From the NCBI RefSeq assembly GCF_011742165.1, contig NZ_JAAQTO010000017.1, forward strand, positions 1 through 64,000: DNA of 64,000 nt. Reading direction: 5' to 3'. The translations under genes were made by a program, and so were the position numbers. Position 1 is the first letter of the stretch, and the number at the start of each line of letters is the position of its first letter. This document shows positions 8,513-18,645 of this stretch, in pieces. The notes under the pieces are model-generated. The model did no database searches, was not told the DNA's origin, and was given only the letters and a program-made list of their open reading frames with translations. Origin of the DNA: Billgrantia bachuensis. GTDB lineage: Bacteria > Pseudomonadota > Gammaproteobacteria > Pseudomonadales > Halomonadaceae.

Positions 8513-9763
8513 TCAGGAGGACGCTTTGCCATCCTTGCCGGCCGCTTCCAGCTCGGCGGGCTGTGGCAGCGAGGGCAACGATTTGTCGAGCAGCTCGACG
8601 CTCTGGCGGTAGTAGAGCTGGCTCTTGTTGTGCTCGCCCAGGTTGGCATAGAGCCGCGCCAGCTCGGCACACACCACGCCGCTGGGGCGCTGGCGCTGGC
8701 TGGCTTCGAAGTACTCCTGCGCCTTGCCCCAGTAGGCATTGCGCAGCGCCAGACGGCCCAGGGTCAGCAGCAGGTCGGGGTCGTTGGGGCGCTCCTGCAG
8801 CCACTTTTCGGCGTGCACCAGCTGGCGCGCCGGGTCGACGCTGAGCAACCCGTAGCGCAGTACCAGGCGGCTGTCCCAGTGCTCCTTGAGCGAGTGACGC
8901 AGCAGGCGCTCGGCAATGCCCTCCTCGTTACCGCGCACCAGCGCCTCGGTATAGAGCACCACAAGTTCGACGTTGCCGCGCAGCGAATCCGGCATATCCG
9001 CCCACAGACTGCGAATGCGCTCGATGTTGCCCGGGTCGCGCGCCTCGTGAACCAACAGCTCCTTGTAGGCACGCAACTCAAGCTGGTTGCGCTCCTGGGG
9101 CGAGATCAGCTGGCGCGACGCCAGGCGCGGCATCAGCCGGCGCAAGCCGTCCCAGTCATTGACGCTGAGGTAGGCCTGCTTGAGCTGCTTGAGCACCTGG
9201 GGATGGTTGGGCAACTGGCGGTCGAGGCGGGTCAGGATCGCCAGCGCCTCCTCGTACTGCTGGCGATCCAACATGAGCTGAACCTGCATCAGCCCGACGG
9301 CGGTATCGGCTCCCTCGGTGGAGAGGTGGGCCCGCTTGAGCAGCGTGTCGGCCTGCTCGTAGCGGCCCTGATAATGCGCTGCCAGCGCGGCGGAAAGGTA
9401 GTTGACCAGTGGTGTACTGGAGTCGTCGGCGGCCTTGACCAGCGACTTCTCGGCGCGCTTCCAGCGCCCTTCGGCCAGCGCCACCAAGCCGCGCACGGTG
9501 CGCTTCATGGCGTTGCGGTGACGGGTGCGCCGGTTCCACACCTTGAGCCGACTGACGGGATGGCTCAGGCGCATCAAGATCCGCAGGACGAAATGCAGGA
9601 TCAGGAACACCGCCAGCAGCAGCACCAGGCCGAACCAGAAGGAGGTCTGGTAGGAGGTGTCGCCCACCCGCACCAGCCAGTAACCCGGCACCGAAACCAT
9701 CAACTGGCCGAACAGTGCCCCCAGCGCAAGGCCGAGGAGAACGATCAGCAGCACTTTTCTCAT
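8513..9763 (-). CDS. hemY: HemY-type TPR membrane protein
   Basis: A 416-aa inner-membrane protein with two N-terminal hydrophobic segments (residues 4-28 and 40-63) and a long helical, TPR-rich C-terminal region. Examples of its repeats are GRWKRAEKSLVKAADDSS, ALAAHYQGRYEQADTLLKRA and LALRNAYWGKAQEYFEASQ. The family is fixed as the last gene of the proteobacterial hemCDXY operon. It has no demonstrated haem-synthesis reaction and should not be confused with protoporphyrinogen oxidase HemY. The ATG overlaps the hemX stop by 4 nt. Confidence 0.9.
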   Translation of the reverse strand: MRKVLLIVLLGLALGALFGQLMVSVPGYWLVRVGDTSYQTSFWFGLVLLLAVFLILHFVLRILMRLSHPVSRLKVWNRRTRHRNAMKRTVRGLVALAEGRWKRAEKSLVKAADDSSTPLVNYLSAALAAHYQGRYEQADTLLKRAHLSTEGADTAVGLMQVQLMLDRQQYEEALAILTRLDRQLPNHPQVLKQLKQAYLSVNDWDGLRRLMPRLASRQLISPQERNQLELRAYKELLVHEARDPGNIERIRSLWADMPDSLRGNVELVVLYTEALVRGNEEGIAERLLRHSLKEHWDSRLVLRYGLLSVDPARQLVHAEKWLQERPNDPDLLLTLGRLALRNAYWGKAQEYFEASQRQRPSGVVCAELARLYANLGEHNKSQLYYRQSVELLDKSLPSLPQPAELEAAGKDGKASS

Positions 9764-11259
9764 GCCTCATCTCCCTGGCCGTTGCGTGAACCGAAACGGC
9801 GCTCGATGAACTCGGCCAAAGCCTCGTGGGAGCCACTGATGTCGGGCAGCTCGGGCTGGATGTTCTTGCCCTTGAGCTCCTCGAGTCGTTCGATGACCGA
9901 CTGCACCTCGCCGTTGTCGGTGTCGTAGTAACCGCGAACCAGCTCCAGCGCCTTGTCGATGCTGGCCTCGTACAGCGCCTGCTCCTCCTCGAGCAGCGCC
10001 AGTTGGGCCTGCTCAAGCACCAGGCGTGCGCTCTGGCGCAGGTAGGATTCCTGTTCCGGCGCAACCAGGCCTTCTAGCGTCTCGTCATGGTGACGAATGA
10101 CGACCAGATCCTTCAGCTCCTGGCCGAAGCGCGAGAGCTGCTCCTGCCAAGCGCCGCTGGGCGCCTCCTCGATGCCCGAACGCGCCGGGATCTCCTCCAG
10201 CTCACGCGACAGCGGCAGCTGCGACAGACGATCCTGCTGGGCGTTGAGCGCCAGGTAGAGACCGGTGCGGTCGACCTCAGGCACGCCGTCCAGAATCGAC
10301 AGCTCCGAGGCGATGGCACGACGCACCGAAAGCAGGGCCGGGTTGTCGGCTTCGTTCAGGCGCGCATCGGCGGTGCGCAGCAGTGCCTTGGCCCCCTCCA
10401 CGTCGCGCTCGAGCTGCAATCGCTGATTGGCCAGACGTAGCAGGTAGGCTGCCTCGGCATGCAGCCATTCACGCTCGTCGGTGTCCTGTTCGCGGGAGAG
10501 CTCCTCAAGCACCTGGTCGAGCGTCTCATCGACTTCGCTGCGGTAGCTGGCGAACTCGCCCTGCATGGACTCTACCGCCTGCGCAAGGGCCGCGTCGCGT
10601 TCCTGCTCGCCGCTATCGAGCTGCTCGCGCAGGCTGGCGAATTCATCGGACGAGGTGCCGGCACGCTCCTCGAGGTCGGCCAGCCGCTGCTGCTGGGCGT
10701 CGAGGCGCTCCCAGGTGTTCCAGGCAAAGAGGCCCGCGCCGATACCGAGGAACAGCACCAGAATCAGCGCCAGCACGCCGGCAACACGACCGCTGCCCTT
10801 GCCGTTACCCCCGGTGCCGGACGAGGCCGGCGTGTCGCCTCCGGCCGAGCCGCCGCCCGGGGTCTTGCCGGAAGCAGCCGGCTTGGCATCGGCACTCTTG
10901 CTGCCGGTCGCGGCCGGCTTGGCATTTTCCGGCCCCGCGGCGGTGGGCTTGTCACTGCCGGTGGGCTTGCCGTCGGCCTTGTCCGAGGTCGACGAGGCAT
11001 CTGCCGACGTGGCAGTGGCCGGAGCAGAGGAGTCTGCCGTAGCGCTCTTGCCCTGACTCACGGGAGCTTTGGCGGGGGCTGGCGGTTTCTCGCCTGCCTT
11101 GCCTGCCGCGGGCGGCGAGGATGAGTTGCCACGTTGAGGACGGCCCTTGCCGGCGTCGCTGCCGGGCTTGTCCATGGCCCCGCCCTCACTGTCCTTGCCG
11201 TCCTGGCCCTTTGCGGAAGGCGCCTTCTGTTCGTCCTGCTCGTTGGTCTGCTTGCTCAT
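9760..11259 (-). CDS. hemX: HemX family protein (uroporphyrinogen-III C-methyltransferase homologue of the hem operon)
   Basis: A 499-aa protein. Residues 1-155 are a low-complexity cytoplasmic region rich in Lys, Ala, Ser, Gly and Pro. One membrane helix follows (VAGVLALILVLFLGIGAGLFAW), then a coiled coil (WERLDAQQQRLADLEERA), then the conserved periplasmic domain with EWLHAEAAYLLRLANQRLQLERD and LVVIRHHDETLEGLVAPEQESYL. The methyltransferase label often attached to this family is not supported by any SAM-binding motif here. The low-complexity arm is longer than in E. coli HemX. It lies third in hemCDXY, 6 nt after hemD. Confidence 0.9.
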   Translation of the reverse strand: MSKQTNEQDEQKAPSAKGQDGKDSEGGAMDKPGSDAGKGRPQRGNSSSPPAAGKAGEKPPAPAKAPVSQGKSATADSSAPATATSADASSTSDKADGKPTGSDKPTAAGPENAKPAATGSKSADAKPAASGKTPGGGSAGGDTPASSGTGGNGKGSGRVAGVLALILVLFLGIGAGLFAWNTWERLDAQQQRLADLEERAGTSSDEFASLREQLDSGEQERDAALAQAVESMQGEFASYRSEVDETLDQVLEELSREQDTDEREWLHAEAAYLLRLANQRLQLERDVEGAKALLRTADARLNEADNPALLSVRRAIASELSILDGVPEVDRTGLYLALNAQQDRLSQLPLSRELEEIPARSGIEEAPSGAWQEQLSRFGQELKDLVVIRHHDETLEGLVAPEQESYLRQSARLVLEQAQLALLEEEQALYEASIDKALELVRGYYDTDNGEVQSVIERLEELKGKNIQPELPDISGSHEALAEFIERRFGSRNGQGDEA

Positions 11260-11265
11260 CTGTCG

Positions 11266-12063
11266 CTAGCCCTTTTCGAGATCATCTTGATCGACATCGG
11301 CATCCTCCTGGTTACAGGCCGCGGCCACGGCGCCGGCAAGCGCCGCCGGTGTGGCTCCCGGTGCCACCACGGGAGTGCGAAACCCCAGGTTGTCGGCCAG
11401 TGTAGCCAAGCGTCGACTGGACACGATTAACGGTTGGTTCAAGGTGGCCTTGGTGCACCATCTTGCCAGATGTTCGAGTAATTCTCCGCTACTCACTACC
11501 AGCGCACGGTACTGCCCCCGCGCGAGACACTTCTGCAAGGCGGCGGGTGGCGGCTGGAGGTGCCGGCGATAGAGCGCCAGCCGCGTGACCCGCGCGCCAC
11601 GAGCCTGCAGGGTATCGCCCAGCAGCGCTCGTCCGCCTTCACCGGCCACCAGCAGCACGCGCTGGCCCTCGAGCGAGCGCAGCGAGGCGAGTTCCAGCAA
11701 TGCCTCGCTAGTGTCCTCGCCGGCCTCGGCCGGCGGCAGATGCACCCTCACGCCGAGCCGCTCGTGCAGGATCTCGGCCGTGGCCGCCCCCACCGCATAC
11801 CAGGCGGTACCCAGCGGCAGCTGCGGCCAGTAGCGGTCCAGGGCCTGGTAGAGGCACTCGGCGGCGAAGGGACTCACCACAACGACCTTGTGATAATGGT
11901 CGAAGTCGAGCCAAGCCTGGCGCATCGCCGGCTCCTCCGGCAATGCCTCCAGCGCCATGGCATCGAGATTCGCCACCGGGAAGCCGGCGGCTTCGATGGC
12001 CGCCGCCAAGGGCGCAGCACGCTCGCCCGGCCGGCAGATCAGGACGGGAAGCCCGGCAGCCAT
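11266..12063 (-). CDS. hemD: Uroporphyrinogen-III synthase
   Basis: Closes hydroxymethylbilane to uroporphyrinogen III with inversion of ring D, for haem, siroheme and B12. The protein has 265 aa, and two alternating alpha/beta domains are recognisable: the N-terminal GLPVLICRPGERAAPLAAAIEAAGF, VVVVSPFAAECLYQAL, YAVGAATAEILHERLGV, and later VLLVAGEGGRALLGDTLQARGARVTRLALYRR and LVVSSGELLEHLARW. Primary sequence is poorly conserved in this family, so position directly after hemC (0 nt gap) supports the call. The ATG at 12063 abuts the hemC stop. Confidence 0.92.
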   Translation of the reverse strand: MAAGLPVLICRPGERAAPLAAAIEAAGFPVANLDAMALEALPEEPAMRQAWLDFDHYHKVVVVSPFAAECLYQALDRYWPQLPLGTAWYAVGAATAEILHERLGVRVHLPPAEAGEDTSEALLELASLRSLEGQRVLLVAGEGGRALLGDTLQARGARVTRLALYRRHLQPPPAALQKCLARGQYRALVVSSGELLEHLARWCTKATLNQPLIVSSRRLATLADNLGFRTPVVAPGATPAALAGAVAAACNQEDADVDQDDLEKG

Positions 12064-13002
12064 TCAGGCGCCGTAGACCTGCGCCAGGATCTCGCCGGCG
12101 CCCTGCTCCAGCAGCTCTTCCGCCACTCGTACGCCCAGCGCCTCCGGCTCGTGGATCGAACCGCGCCCCTCGGCGCGCAGCACTTCGGTGCCCTCGGGGT
12201 TGCCTACCAGCGCCCGCAACCAAAGGGTCTGGCCGTCATTCTCGAAGACGGCATAGCCGCCGATGGGCACCTGGCAGCCGCCTTCCAGGCGAGTGTTCAT
12301 GGCCCGCTCGGCGCGCACCCGAGTCGCCGTGATGGGATCGTCCAGCGGCGCCAGTAGCGAGATCAGCTCGGGGTCGCTGATGCGGCACTCGATGCCCAGC
12401 GCGCCCTGGCCGCAGGCCGGCAGGCATACTTCGGGGGGCAGCTCCTGGGCGATGCGCTCGCCGAGCCCCAGGCGCTTGAGCCCGGAGGTGGCCAGGATGA
12501 TGGCATCGAAATCGCCGGCGTCGAGCTTGGCCAGGCGGGTCTGGACGTTGCCGCGCAGGGTGAGTATCTCCAGGTCGGGGCGCTGCTCGCGCATCTGCAG
12601 GCCGCGGCGCAGGCTCGAGGTGCCGATGCGAGCGCCCTCGGGCAGCTCGTCGAGCGCACCATAGTGGTTCGAGACGAAGGCGTCGGTGGGCTCGGCGCCG
12701 GCGAAGATCACCGACAACCCCAGGCCCTCGGGGAAATGCATGGGCACGTCCTTCATCGAGTGCACGGCGATATCGGCACGACCATCCAGGATCGCCTCCT
12801 CCAGCTCCTTGACGAACAGGCCCTTGCCGCCGATCTTCGCCAGCGGCGTATCGAGAATCTTGTCGCCACGCGTGGAGAGAGCGACCAACTCCACCTCGAG
12901 CCCAGGATGCTCGGCCATGAGCAGGTCGCGAACGTGTTCGGCCTGCCACATGGCCAGCAGGCTCTTGCGGGTGGCAATGCGCAGCGTTGTGTTGGATCGC
13001 AC
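12064..13002 (-). CDS. hemC: Porphobilinogen deaminase (hydroxymethylbilane synthase)
   Basis: Polymerises four porphobilinogens to hydroxymethylbilane. The 312-aa protein begins [20 protein letters not shown], then has [36 protein letters not shown] (with the catalytic Asp region), [29 protein letters not shown], and the dipyrromethane cofactor region [13 protein letters not shown] with the attachment Cys. The start is GTG at 13002, preceded by GGGAGA at a normal distance. It heads hemCDXY, transcribed away from argH; the divergent gap is 13003-13256. Confidence 0.96.
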   Translation of the reverse strand: MRSNTTLRIATRKSLLAMWQAEHVRDLLMAEHPGLEVELVALSTRGDKILDTPLAKIGGKGLFVKELEEAILDGRADIAVHSMKDVPMHFPEGLGLSVIFAGAEPTDAFVSNHYGALDELPEGARIGTSSLRRGLQMREQRPDLEILTLRGNVQTRLAKLDAGDFDAIILATSGLKRLGLGERIAQELPPEVCLPACGQGALGIECRISDPELISLLAPLDDPITATRVRAERAMNTRLEGGCQVPIGGYAVFENDGQTLWLRALVGNPEGTEVLRAEGRGSIHEPEALGVRVAEELLEQGAGEILAQVYGA

Positions 13003-13256
13003 GTGGTTCTCCCATTCAGCGGGCCGGGCGGCCCCTGCTCAGCGGTCGTCGCCGCAACATTATCCGTCACGGGCCGGTAGACGGTCATTGACACCATCAT
13101 AAAGCACCGGGCGAAGCAGGAAAAATTGGGCGCCTCGTCCGCCACCGCCGCCCCTCGCCACCTGCGCCGACTCTGGTACACTGCAAGACCTGAATGATGC
13201 CGCCGATGCGGCTTCCGAGAACGCCACAGCATGCAACACGCAGGATGCCCACGCCG

Positions 13257-14675
13257 ATGAGCACTAGTTCCGCAACCCCCGGCACCAACCAGTCCTGGGG
13301 CGGTCGCTTCAGCGAACCCACCGACGCCTTCGTCGAACGTTTCACCGCCTCGGTCGATTTCGACCGGCGCCTCGCCCTGCAGGACATCCAGGGCTCCATC
13401 GCCCATGCCACCATGTTGGCCCGGGTGGGCGTACTGACCGACGCCGAGCGCGACGCCATCGTCGCGGGCCTCACCGAGATCCGTGGCGAGATCGAGCGCG
13501 GCGAGTTTCAGTGGTCGGTGAAGCTCGAGGACGTGCACATGAACATCGAGGCGCGCCTGACCGACAAGATCGGTATCACCGGCAAGAAGCTGCACACCGG
13601 GCGTTCGCGCAACGACCAGGTGGCCACCGACATCCGCCTGTTCCTGCGCGACGAGATCGACGTGGTCGAGGCGGAGCTCAAGCGCCTGCGCGAAGGGTTG
13701 ATCGAACTCGCCGAGCGCGAAGCCGACACCATCATGCCCGGTTTCACCCACCTGCAGACGGCACAGCCGGTGACCTTCGGCCACCATCTGCTGGCCTGGC
13801 ACGAGATGCTCGCCCGCGACCACGAGCGCCTGCTCGACTGCCGTCGCCGGGTCAACGTGATGCCGCTAGGCGCCGCCGCGCTGGCCGGCACCACCTACCC
13901 CATCGACCGTCATGTTACCGCCGAGCTGCTGGGCTTCTCGCGCCCCGCCGAGAACTCGCTCGACGCGGTGAGCGATCGCGACTTCGCCATCGAATTCACC
14001 AGCTTCGCCAGCATTCTGCTGATGCACCTGTCGCGCATGAGCGAGGAACTGGTGCTGTGGACCAGCGCTCAGTTCGACTTCATCGACCTGCCCGACCGCT
14101 TCTGCACCGGCTCCTCGATCATGCCGCAGAAGAAGAACCCCGACGTGCCCGAGCTGGTACGCGGCAAGACCGGGCGCGTCTACGGTCACCTGATGGGCCT
14201 GCTGACGCTGATGAAGTCGCAGCCGCTGGCCTACAACAAGGACAACCAGGAGGACAAGGAGCCGCTGTTCGACACCCTCGACACGGTGCGCGACTGCCTC
14301 AAGGCGTTTGCCGACATGGTCCCGGCCATCGAGGCGCGCCAGGCGAGCATGTATGACGCGGCACGCCGCGGCTTCTCCACCGCCACCGATCTCGCCGACT
14401 ACCTGGTGCGCCGCGGCGTTGCCTTCCGCGATGCCCACGAGATCGTCGGCCAGTCGGTAGCCTTCGGCATCCGCGAGAAGAAGGATCTCTCCGAGATGAG
14501 CCTCGACGAGCTGCGCCAGTTCTCCGATACCATCGAGGCCGATGTCTTCGAGGTGCTGACCCTGGAGGGCTCGGTGGCGGCACGCAACCACATCGGCGGT
14601 ACCGCGCCGGATCAGGTGCGCGCCGCCGCGCAGCGCGCCCGCGAGGCGCTGACGGCGCTGGGGCGCGAGGCATGA
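13257..14675 (+). CDS. argH: Argininosuccinate lyase
   Basis: Splits argininosuccinate to arginine and fumarate, the last step of arginine synthesis. I start at ATG 13257 ([18 protein letters not shown]); an in-frame ATG at 13245 and earlier ones are possible but give a poorly conserved extension. The 472-aa product has the WGGRF start, [33 protein letters not shown] and the fumarase/lyase superfamily signature [16 protein letters not shown] near residue 284, with the catalytic Ser loop. Divergence from hemC is the same as in pseudomonads. The stop overlaps lptM by 4 nt. Confidence 0.96.
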   Translation: MSTSSATPGTNQSWGGRFSEPTDAFVERFTASVDFDRRLALQDIQGSIAHATMLARVGVLTDAERDAIVAGLTEIRGEIERGEFQWSVKLEDVHMNIEARLTDKIGITGKKLHTGRSRNDQVATDIRLFLRDEIDVVEAELKRLREGLIELAEREADTIMPGFTHLQTAQPVTFGHHLLAWHEMLARDHERLLDCRRRVNVMPLGAAALAGTTYPIDRHVTAELLGFSRPAENSLDAVSDRDFAIEFTSFASILLMHLSRMSEELVLWTSAQFDFIDLPDRFCTGSSIMPQKKNPDVPELVRGKTGRVYGHLMGLLTLMKSQPLAYNKDNQEDKEPLFDTLDTVRDCLKAFADMVPAIEARQASMYDAARRGFSTATDLADYLVRRGVAFRDAHEIVGQSVAFGIREKKDLSEMSLDELRQFSDTIEADVFEVLTLEGSVAARNHIGGTAPDQVRAAAQRAREALTALGREA

Positions 14676-14839
14676 GCCGGGCGTTGGCGCTGGCCGCGCT
14701 GACGCTCGCGCTGCTGGCCGGCTGCGGCCAGAAGGGGCCGCTCTACCTGCCCGGCGACGAAGCCGCCGAGGAGCGCTACGGCGACAGCGCGACCCAGCAG
14801 CAAGAGCAGAACGACGCCGACGACGAGGACACGGACTGA
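14672..14839 (+). CDS. lptM: LptM (YifL-type) small outer-membrane lipoprotein
   Basis: A 55-residue protein. It has a lipoprotein signal peptide with lipobox LLAGC (Cys 18) followed by GQKGPLYLP, the hallmark of the LptM/YifL family, which in E. coli assists maturation of the LPS translocon LptD. The tail after residue 28 is acidic and low in complexity ([14 protein letters not shown]). The gene overlaps the argH stop (ATGA) and ends 2 nt before lysA, the conserved gammaproteobacterial order lptM-lysA-dapF. Confidence 0.93.
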   Translation: MSRALALAALTLALLAGCGQKGPLYLPGDEAAEERYGDSATQQQEQNDADDEDTD

Positions 14840-14841
14840 AC

Positions 14842-16134
14842 ATGGATCACTTCGAATATCGCGACGGCGTTCTCTACGGTGAGGAAGTCCCGTTGACGCA
14901 GGTAGCCGCTGACGTCGGCACGCCCTGCTACGTCTACTCCAAGGCGACCCTGACGCGCCATTTCCGCGCCTATACCGAAGCGCTGGGCAGCCACCCCCAC
15001 CTGATCTGCTACGCGGTGAAGGCCAACTCCAACCTGGCGGTGCTGGGCCTGCTGGCGCGCCTGGGTGCCGGTTTCGACATCGTCTCGGTGGGCGAACTCG
15101 AGCGCGTGCTGGCCGCCGGCGGCGACCCGGCCAAGGTGGTGTTCTCCGGCGTGGCCAAGCAGGAAGCCGAGATGGCCCGCGCGCTCGAGGTCGGCATCAA
15201 GTGCTTCAACGTCGAGTCGCGCCCCGAACTCGAACGCCTCAGCGCCGTGGCCGAGCGGCTGGGCAAGGTGGCGCCGGTGTCGCTGCGCGTCAATCCCGAC
15301 GTCGACGCCGGTACCCATCCCTACATCTCCACCGGGCTCAAGGACAACAAGTTCGGCATTCCGGTGGACGAGGCGCTGGCCGTCTACGAGCTGGCCGCGC
15401 GCCTGCCGGGCGTGAGGGTCGTCGGCCTGGACTGCCATATCGGCTCGCAGCTCACCGAGCTCGCCCCCTTCCTCGACGCCCTGGATCGCCTGCTGGTGTT
15501 GCTCGAGCGGCTGCGCGAACGCGGCATCACGGTCGAGCATCTGGACCTCGGCGGCGGGCTCGGCGTGCCCTACCGCGGCGAGCGCCCGCCACAACCCTTC
15601 GACTACGCCGCCTCGCTGCTCGAGCGCCTGGCACAGTGGGAGCACGGCAGCGGCCTGACCCTGCTGTTCGAACCTGGCCGCTCGATCGCTGCCAATGCAG
15701 GCGTGCTGCTGACCCGGGTCGAGTTCCTCAAGCCCGGCGAGACCAAGAACTTCGCCATCGTCGATGCGGGCATGAACGACCTGATCCGGCCCTCGCTCTA
15801 TCAGGCCTGGCAGGCGATCATTCCGGTGGATACCCGGCACGTGCGCGAGACAGCCACCTATGACGTGGTCGGCCCGGTGTGCGAGACGGGCGACTTCCTG
15901 GGCAAGGATCGCGAACTGGCGATCGGCGCCGGCGACCTGCTGGCAGTGCGCTCCGCCGGCGCCTACGGTTTCGTCATGGCCTCGAACTACAACAGCCGGC
16001 CGCGCCCCGCGGAGGTCATGGTGGATGGCGAGACCTTCCATCTCGTGCGCCGCCGCGAGAGCGTGGAGTCGCTGTGGGCGGGCGAATCGCTGCTGCCCGA
16101 ACCGGCGGCGGCACAGGATGGAGAGAAGCGCTGA
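14842..16134 (+). CDS. lysA: Diaminopimelate decarboxylase
   Basis: PLP enzyme decarboxylating meso-diaminopimelate to lysine. The protein has 430 aa, a type III PLP barrel. The PLP lysine lies in CYAVKANSN near residue 60, then HIGSQ near 199, GGGLGVPY near 236, [11 protein letters not shown] near 276 and [13 protein letters not shown] near 346, with the active-site Cys contributed across the dimer. The stop and the dapF start share bases (TGATG), so the last two diaminopimelate-route enzymes are coupled. Confidence 0.96.
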   Translation: MDHFEYRDGVLYGEEVPLTQVAADVGTPCYVYSKATLTRHFRAYTEALGSHPHLICYAVKANSNLAVLGLLARLGAGFDIVSVGELERVLAAGGDPAKVVFSGVAKQEAEMARALEVGIKCFNVESRPELERLSAVAERLGKVAPVSLRVNPDVDAGTHPYISTGLKDNKFGIPVDEALAVYELAARLPGVRVVGLDCHIGSQLTELAPFLDALDRLLVLLERLRERGITVEHLDLGGGLGVPYRGERPPQPFDYAASLLERLAQWEHGSGLTLLFEPGRSIAANAGVLLTRVEFLKPGETKNFAIVDAGMNDLIRPSLYQAWQAIIPVDTRHVRETATYDVVGPVCETGDFLGKDRELAIGAGDLLAVRSAGAYGFVMASNYNSRPRPAEVMVDGETFHLVRRRESVESLWAGESLLPEPAAAQDGEKR

Positions 16135-16967
16135 TGCTGCTGCACTTCACCAAGATGCATGGCCTCGGCAACGACTTCATGGTGGTCGACCTGGTCACTC
16201 AGCGGGCGCGGCTGCGCGATGAGCAGATCCGCCAGCTCGCCGATCGCCGCTTCGGCATCGGCTTCGACCAGCTGTTGGTCGTCGAGCCGCCACGCGACCC
16301 CGACATGGATTTTCGCTACCGCATCTACAATGCCGACGGCAGCGAGGTGGAGAATTGCGGTAACGGCGCACGCTGCTTCGCCCGTTTCGTGCGTGACCAG
16401 CGTCTCACCCACAAGCGCGAAATCCATGTCGAAACCGCTGGCGGCCCGTTGACACTGGTGATGCGGGAAGACGGTCAGGTAACGGTGGACATGGGCAATC
16501 CATGCTTCGCCCCGGAGGCACTGCCCTTCGATGCCGCCGAGGACCGCCCCCTGCACCGCCTCGAGGTGGGCGGCGAAACTCTGGAGATCGGCACCGTCTC
16601 GATGGGCAACCCTCACGCGGTGCTGCGGGTCGACAGTGTCGACACGGCGCCGGTCGAGCGCCTCGGCCCCATGATCGAACACCACCCGCGCTTTCCGCGG
16701 CGGGTCAATGTCGGCTTCATGCAGGTGGTCTCGCCCCACGAGATCCGCCTGCGGGTCTTCGAACGCGGCAGCGGCGAGACCCTGGCCTGCGGCACCGGCG
16801 CCTGTGCCGCCGTGGCCAGCGGCATGCGGCAAGGCCTGCTGGAAAACCCCGTCACGGTGCACTTGCGCGGCGGCGACCTGAGCATCGATTGGCCCGGTGG
16901 CGATGCCCCGCTGCTGATGACCGGCCCTGCCGAACGCGTCTTCGAGGGACGCATCGCCCTGGCCTGA
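16134..16967 (+). CDS. dapF: Diaminopimelate epimerase
   Basis: Converts LL- to meso-diaminopimelate for lysine and peptidoglycan. It has 277 aa and two homologous halves. Both catalytic cysteines are present: [12 protein letters not shown] (near residue 75) and [10 protein letters not shown] (near residue 219), with GSGE before the second. The N-terminal [15 protein letters not shown] is typical. The ATG at 16134 overlaps the lysA stop. It is followed 33 nt later by the DUF484 gene, as in E. coli dapF-yigA-xerC. Confidence 0.97.
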   Translation: MLLHFTKMHGLGNDFMVVDLVTQRARLRDEQIRQLADRRFGIGFDQLLVVEPPRDPDMDFRYRIYNADGSEVENCGNGARCFARFVRDQRLTHKREIHVETAGGPLTLVMREDGQVTVDMGNPCFAPEALPFDAAEDRPLHRLEVGGETLEIGTVSMGNPHAVLRVDSVDTAPVERLGPMIEHHPRFPRRVNVGFMQVVSPHEIRLRVFERGSGETLACGTGACAAVASGMRQGLLENPVTVHLRGGDLSIDWPGGDAPLLMTGPAERVFEGRIALA

Positions 16968-17000
16968 TTGCCGGGACCACCCGAACCGAAGGAGTCATGC

Positions 17001-17738
17001 ATGACCCGAGCCGTCCCCGAACCGCGCAAGACCCTCGATCCGGACCGGGTAGCCGAGTGGCTGGCCCGCCATCCGGACTTCTTCGTTGGCCGAGAAGGTC
17101 TGCTGCAGCAGCTCAAGGTGCCCCACCCCGAGGCCCATGGTACGACTTCGCTGCTGGAGCGCCTGGTCTACGATCTGCGCCGTCGCGCCGAGCAGGCCGA
17201 ATGGCGGCTCGAGCAGTTGCTGGAGTCGGCACGTCATAACGAGGTGCAGTACCGCCGCACCCGCGAGCTGGTGCTGGCGCTGCTGGAGGCCGAGGATGCC
17301 GATGCCCTGGGTCAGGCGCTGGCCACCCAGATGGCCGAGCATTTCCAGATTCCGGCCGTGGCGCTGTGGTGCCCGGCCCAGTTCACCGACCATGAACCGC
17401 TGCCGCCCCAGCCACCGCGCCATGTTCTCGATGAGCACGCCGGCGTGCGCCTGGCCGCACTGCTCGACAATCGTACCAGCCGTTGCACCCGGCTCACGCC
17501 CACCGACTGGGGCCGCCTGCTGCCCCACGTACGGCCGCCGCGTCAGGCCGGTTCCTGCGCCCTGGCGCGGCTGACCCTGGGCGAGCCGATGGGTTACCTG
17601 GTGCTGGCCAGCCCCGACCCCGATCACTTCCGCGCCAGCATGGACACACTGTTCACCGAGTACCTCGGCGACGTGCTGGCCCGTCTGCTGCTGCATCATG
17701 CTCCGCCAACCCATGAGACCCCGCCGAAGCATGGCTGA
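17001..17738 (+). CDS. DUF484 family protein (YigA-like), GAF-like domain
   Basis: A 245-aa cytoplasmic protein. It has an N-terminal DPDRVAEWLARHPDFFVGREGLLQQLKVPHP block, then a helical stretch (LLERLVYDLRRRAEQAEWRLEQLL) likely to coil, then a domain with the GAF-like pattern of DUF484 ending in GYLVLASPDPDHFRASMDTLFTEYLGDVLARLL. The molecular role of the family is unknown. It is almost always between dapF and xerC, and that context holds here: GAAGGAG precedes the ATG at 17001 and the stop overlaps the xerC start by 8 nt. Confidence 0.88.
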   Translation: MTRAVPEPRKTLDPDRVAEWLARHPDFFVGREGLLQQLKVPHPEAHGTTSLLERLVYDLRRRAEQAEWRLEQLLESARHNEVQYRRTRELVLALLEAEDADALGQALATQMAEHFQIPAVALWCPAQFTDHEPLPPQPPRHVLDEHAGVRLAALLDNRTSRCTRLTPTDWGRLLPHVRPPRQAGSCALARLTLGEPMGYLVLASPDPDHFRASMDTLFTEYLGDVLARLLLHHAPPTHETPPKHG

Positions 17739-18645
17739 CAATCCGCTCCGTCGGCAGCTGGCCGAGTGCCTGGCGCGGCTTGCGTCCACCGCCAGCCCGG
17801 CGACGTTGAGCGCCTACCGCCGCGATCTCGAGGCGCTGGCGGAATTCCTCGAGACGCGTGACGTCCTCGACGCTGGCCAACTGGACGTTGGCCTGGTACG
17901 CCGGTTTCTCGGCGCCGAGCGCAGCCGCGGCCTGGCGCCACGCAGCCTGGCCCGCCGGCGCGCGGCCATTTCACACTTCGGCAACTTTCTGGTGAAGGCA
18001 GAAACCCTGACCCATAATCCCGCCGAGCTGATACCGACGCCACGCCAGCCGGCCCACCTGCCCAAGCCGCTGGACGTCGACCAGCTCGCCCGGCTGCTCG
18101 ACACGCCCCACGACGGCTCGCCGCTGGCGATGCGCGACCAGGCCATGCTGGAGCTGTTCTACTCCAGCGGCCTGCGCCTGGCAGAGCTGGCCGGCCTCGA
18201 CCTCGGCGACTTCGACAACCGCCGCGTGCGGGTCCTCGGCAAGGGCGGCAAGCCACGCCAGGTGCCGGTGGGACGCAGTGCGCGGCGCGCGTTGGAGGCC
18301 TGGCTGGCCTGTCGCTCGGCGCTGGCCACCCCCGCCGAGACGGCGCTGTTCGTCGGCAACCGCGGCCAGCGGCTCGGCCATCGCGCCATCCAGAAGCGGA
18401 TGACCGAAGTGGCCCGTCGGCGCGGCCTGCCCGAGCACCTCCACCCGCACCGGCTGCGCCACTCCTTCGCCAGCCACCTGCTGGAATCGAGCCAGGACCT
18501 GCGCGTGGTGCAGGAGCTGCTGGGGCATGCCAACCTCGCCACCACCCAGGTCTACACCAAGCTCGACTGGCAGCATCTGGCCGCCAGCTACGACGCGGCG
18601 CATCCTCGCGCGCGCCGTCGCCGCAACGAATCGGATACGCCATGA
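17731..18645 (+). CDS. xerC: Tyrosine recombinase XerC
   Basis: With XerD resolves chromosome dimers at dif during division. From the ATG at 17731 the product has 304 aa. The N-terminal SAM-like core-binding domain contains ASPATLSAYRRDLEALAEFL. The catalytic domain has the expected residues: Arg in YSSGLRLAELAGLD (near 148), the Lys in the GKGGKPRQVPVG hairpin, HPHRLRHSFASHLLE (His and Arg), LLGHANLATTQVYT with the nucleophile Tyr. Upstream in-frame ATGs at 17698 and 17713 lie inside DUF484 and are less likely. It forms a coupled set with DUF484 and yigB. Confidence 0.95.
   Translation: MADNPLRRQLAECLARLASTASPATLSAYRRDLEALAEFLETRDVLDAGQLDVGLVRRFLGAERSRGLAPRSLARRRAAISHFGNFLVKAETLTHNPAELIPTPRQPAHLPKPLDVDQLARLLDTPHDGSPLAMRDQAMLELFYSSGLRLAELAGLDLGDFDNRRVRVLGKGGKPRQVPVGRSARRALEAWLACRSALATPAETALFVGNRGQRLGHRAIQKRMTEVARRRGLPEHLHPHRLRHSFASHLLESSQDLRVVQELLGHANLATTQVYTKLDWQHLAASYDAAHPRARRRRNESDTP

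Noticed and set aside
9760..11259. Uroporphyrinogen-III methyltransferase activity for HemX
   Set aside because: No SAM-binding motifs are present; the label comes from old annotation of the operon.
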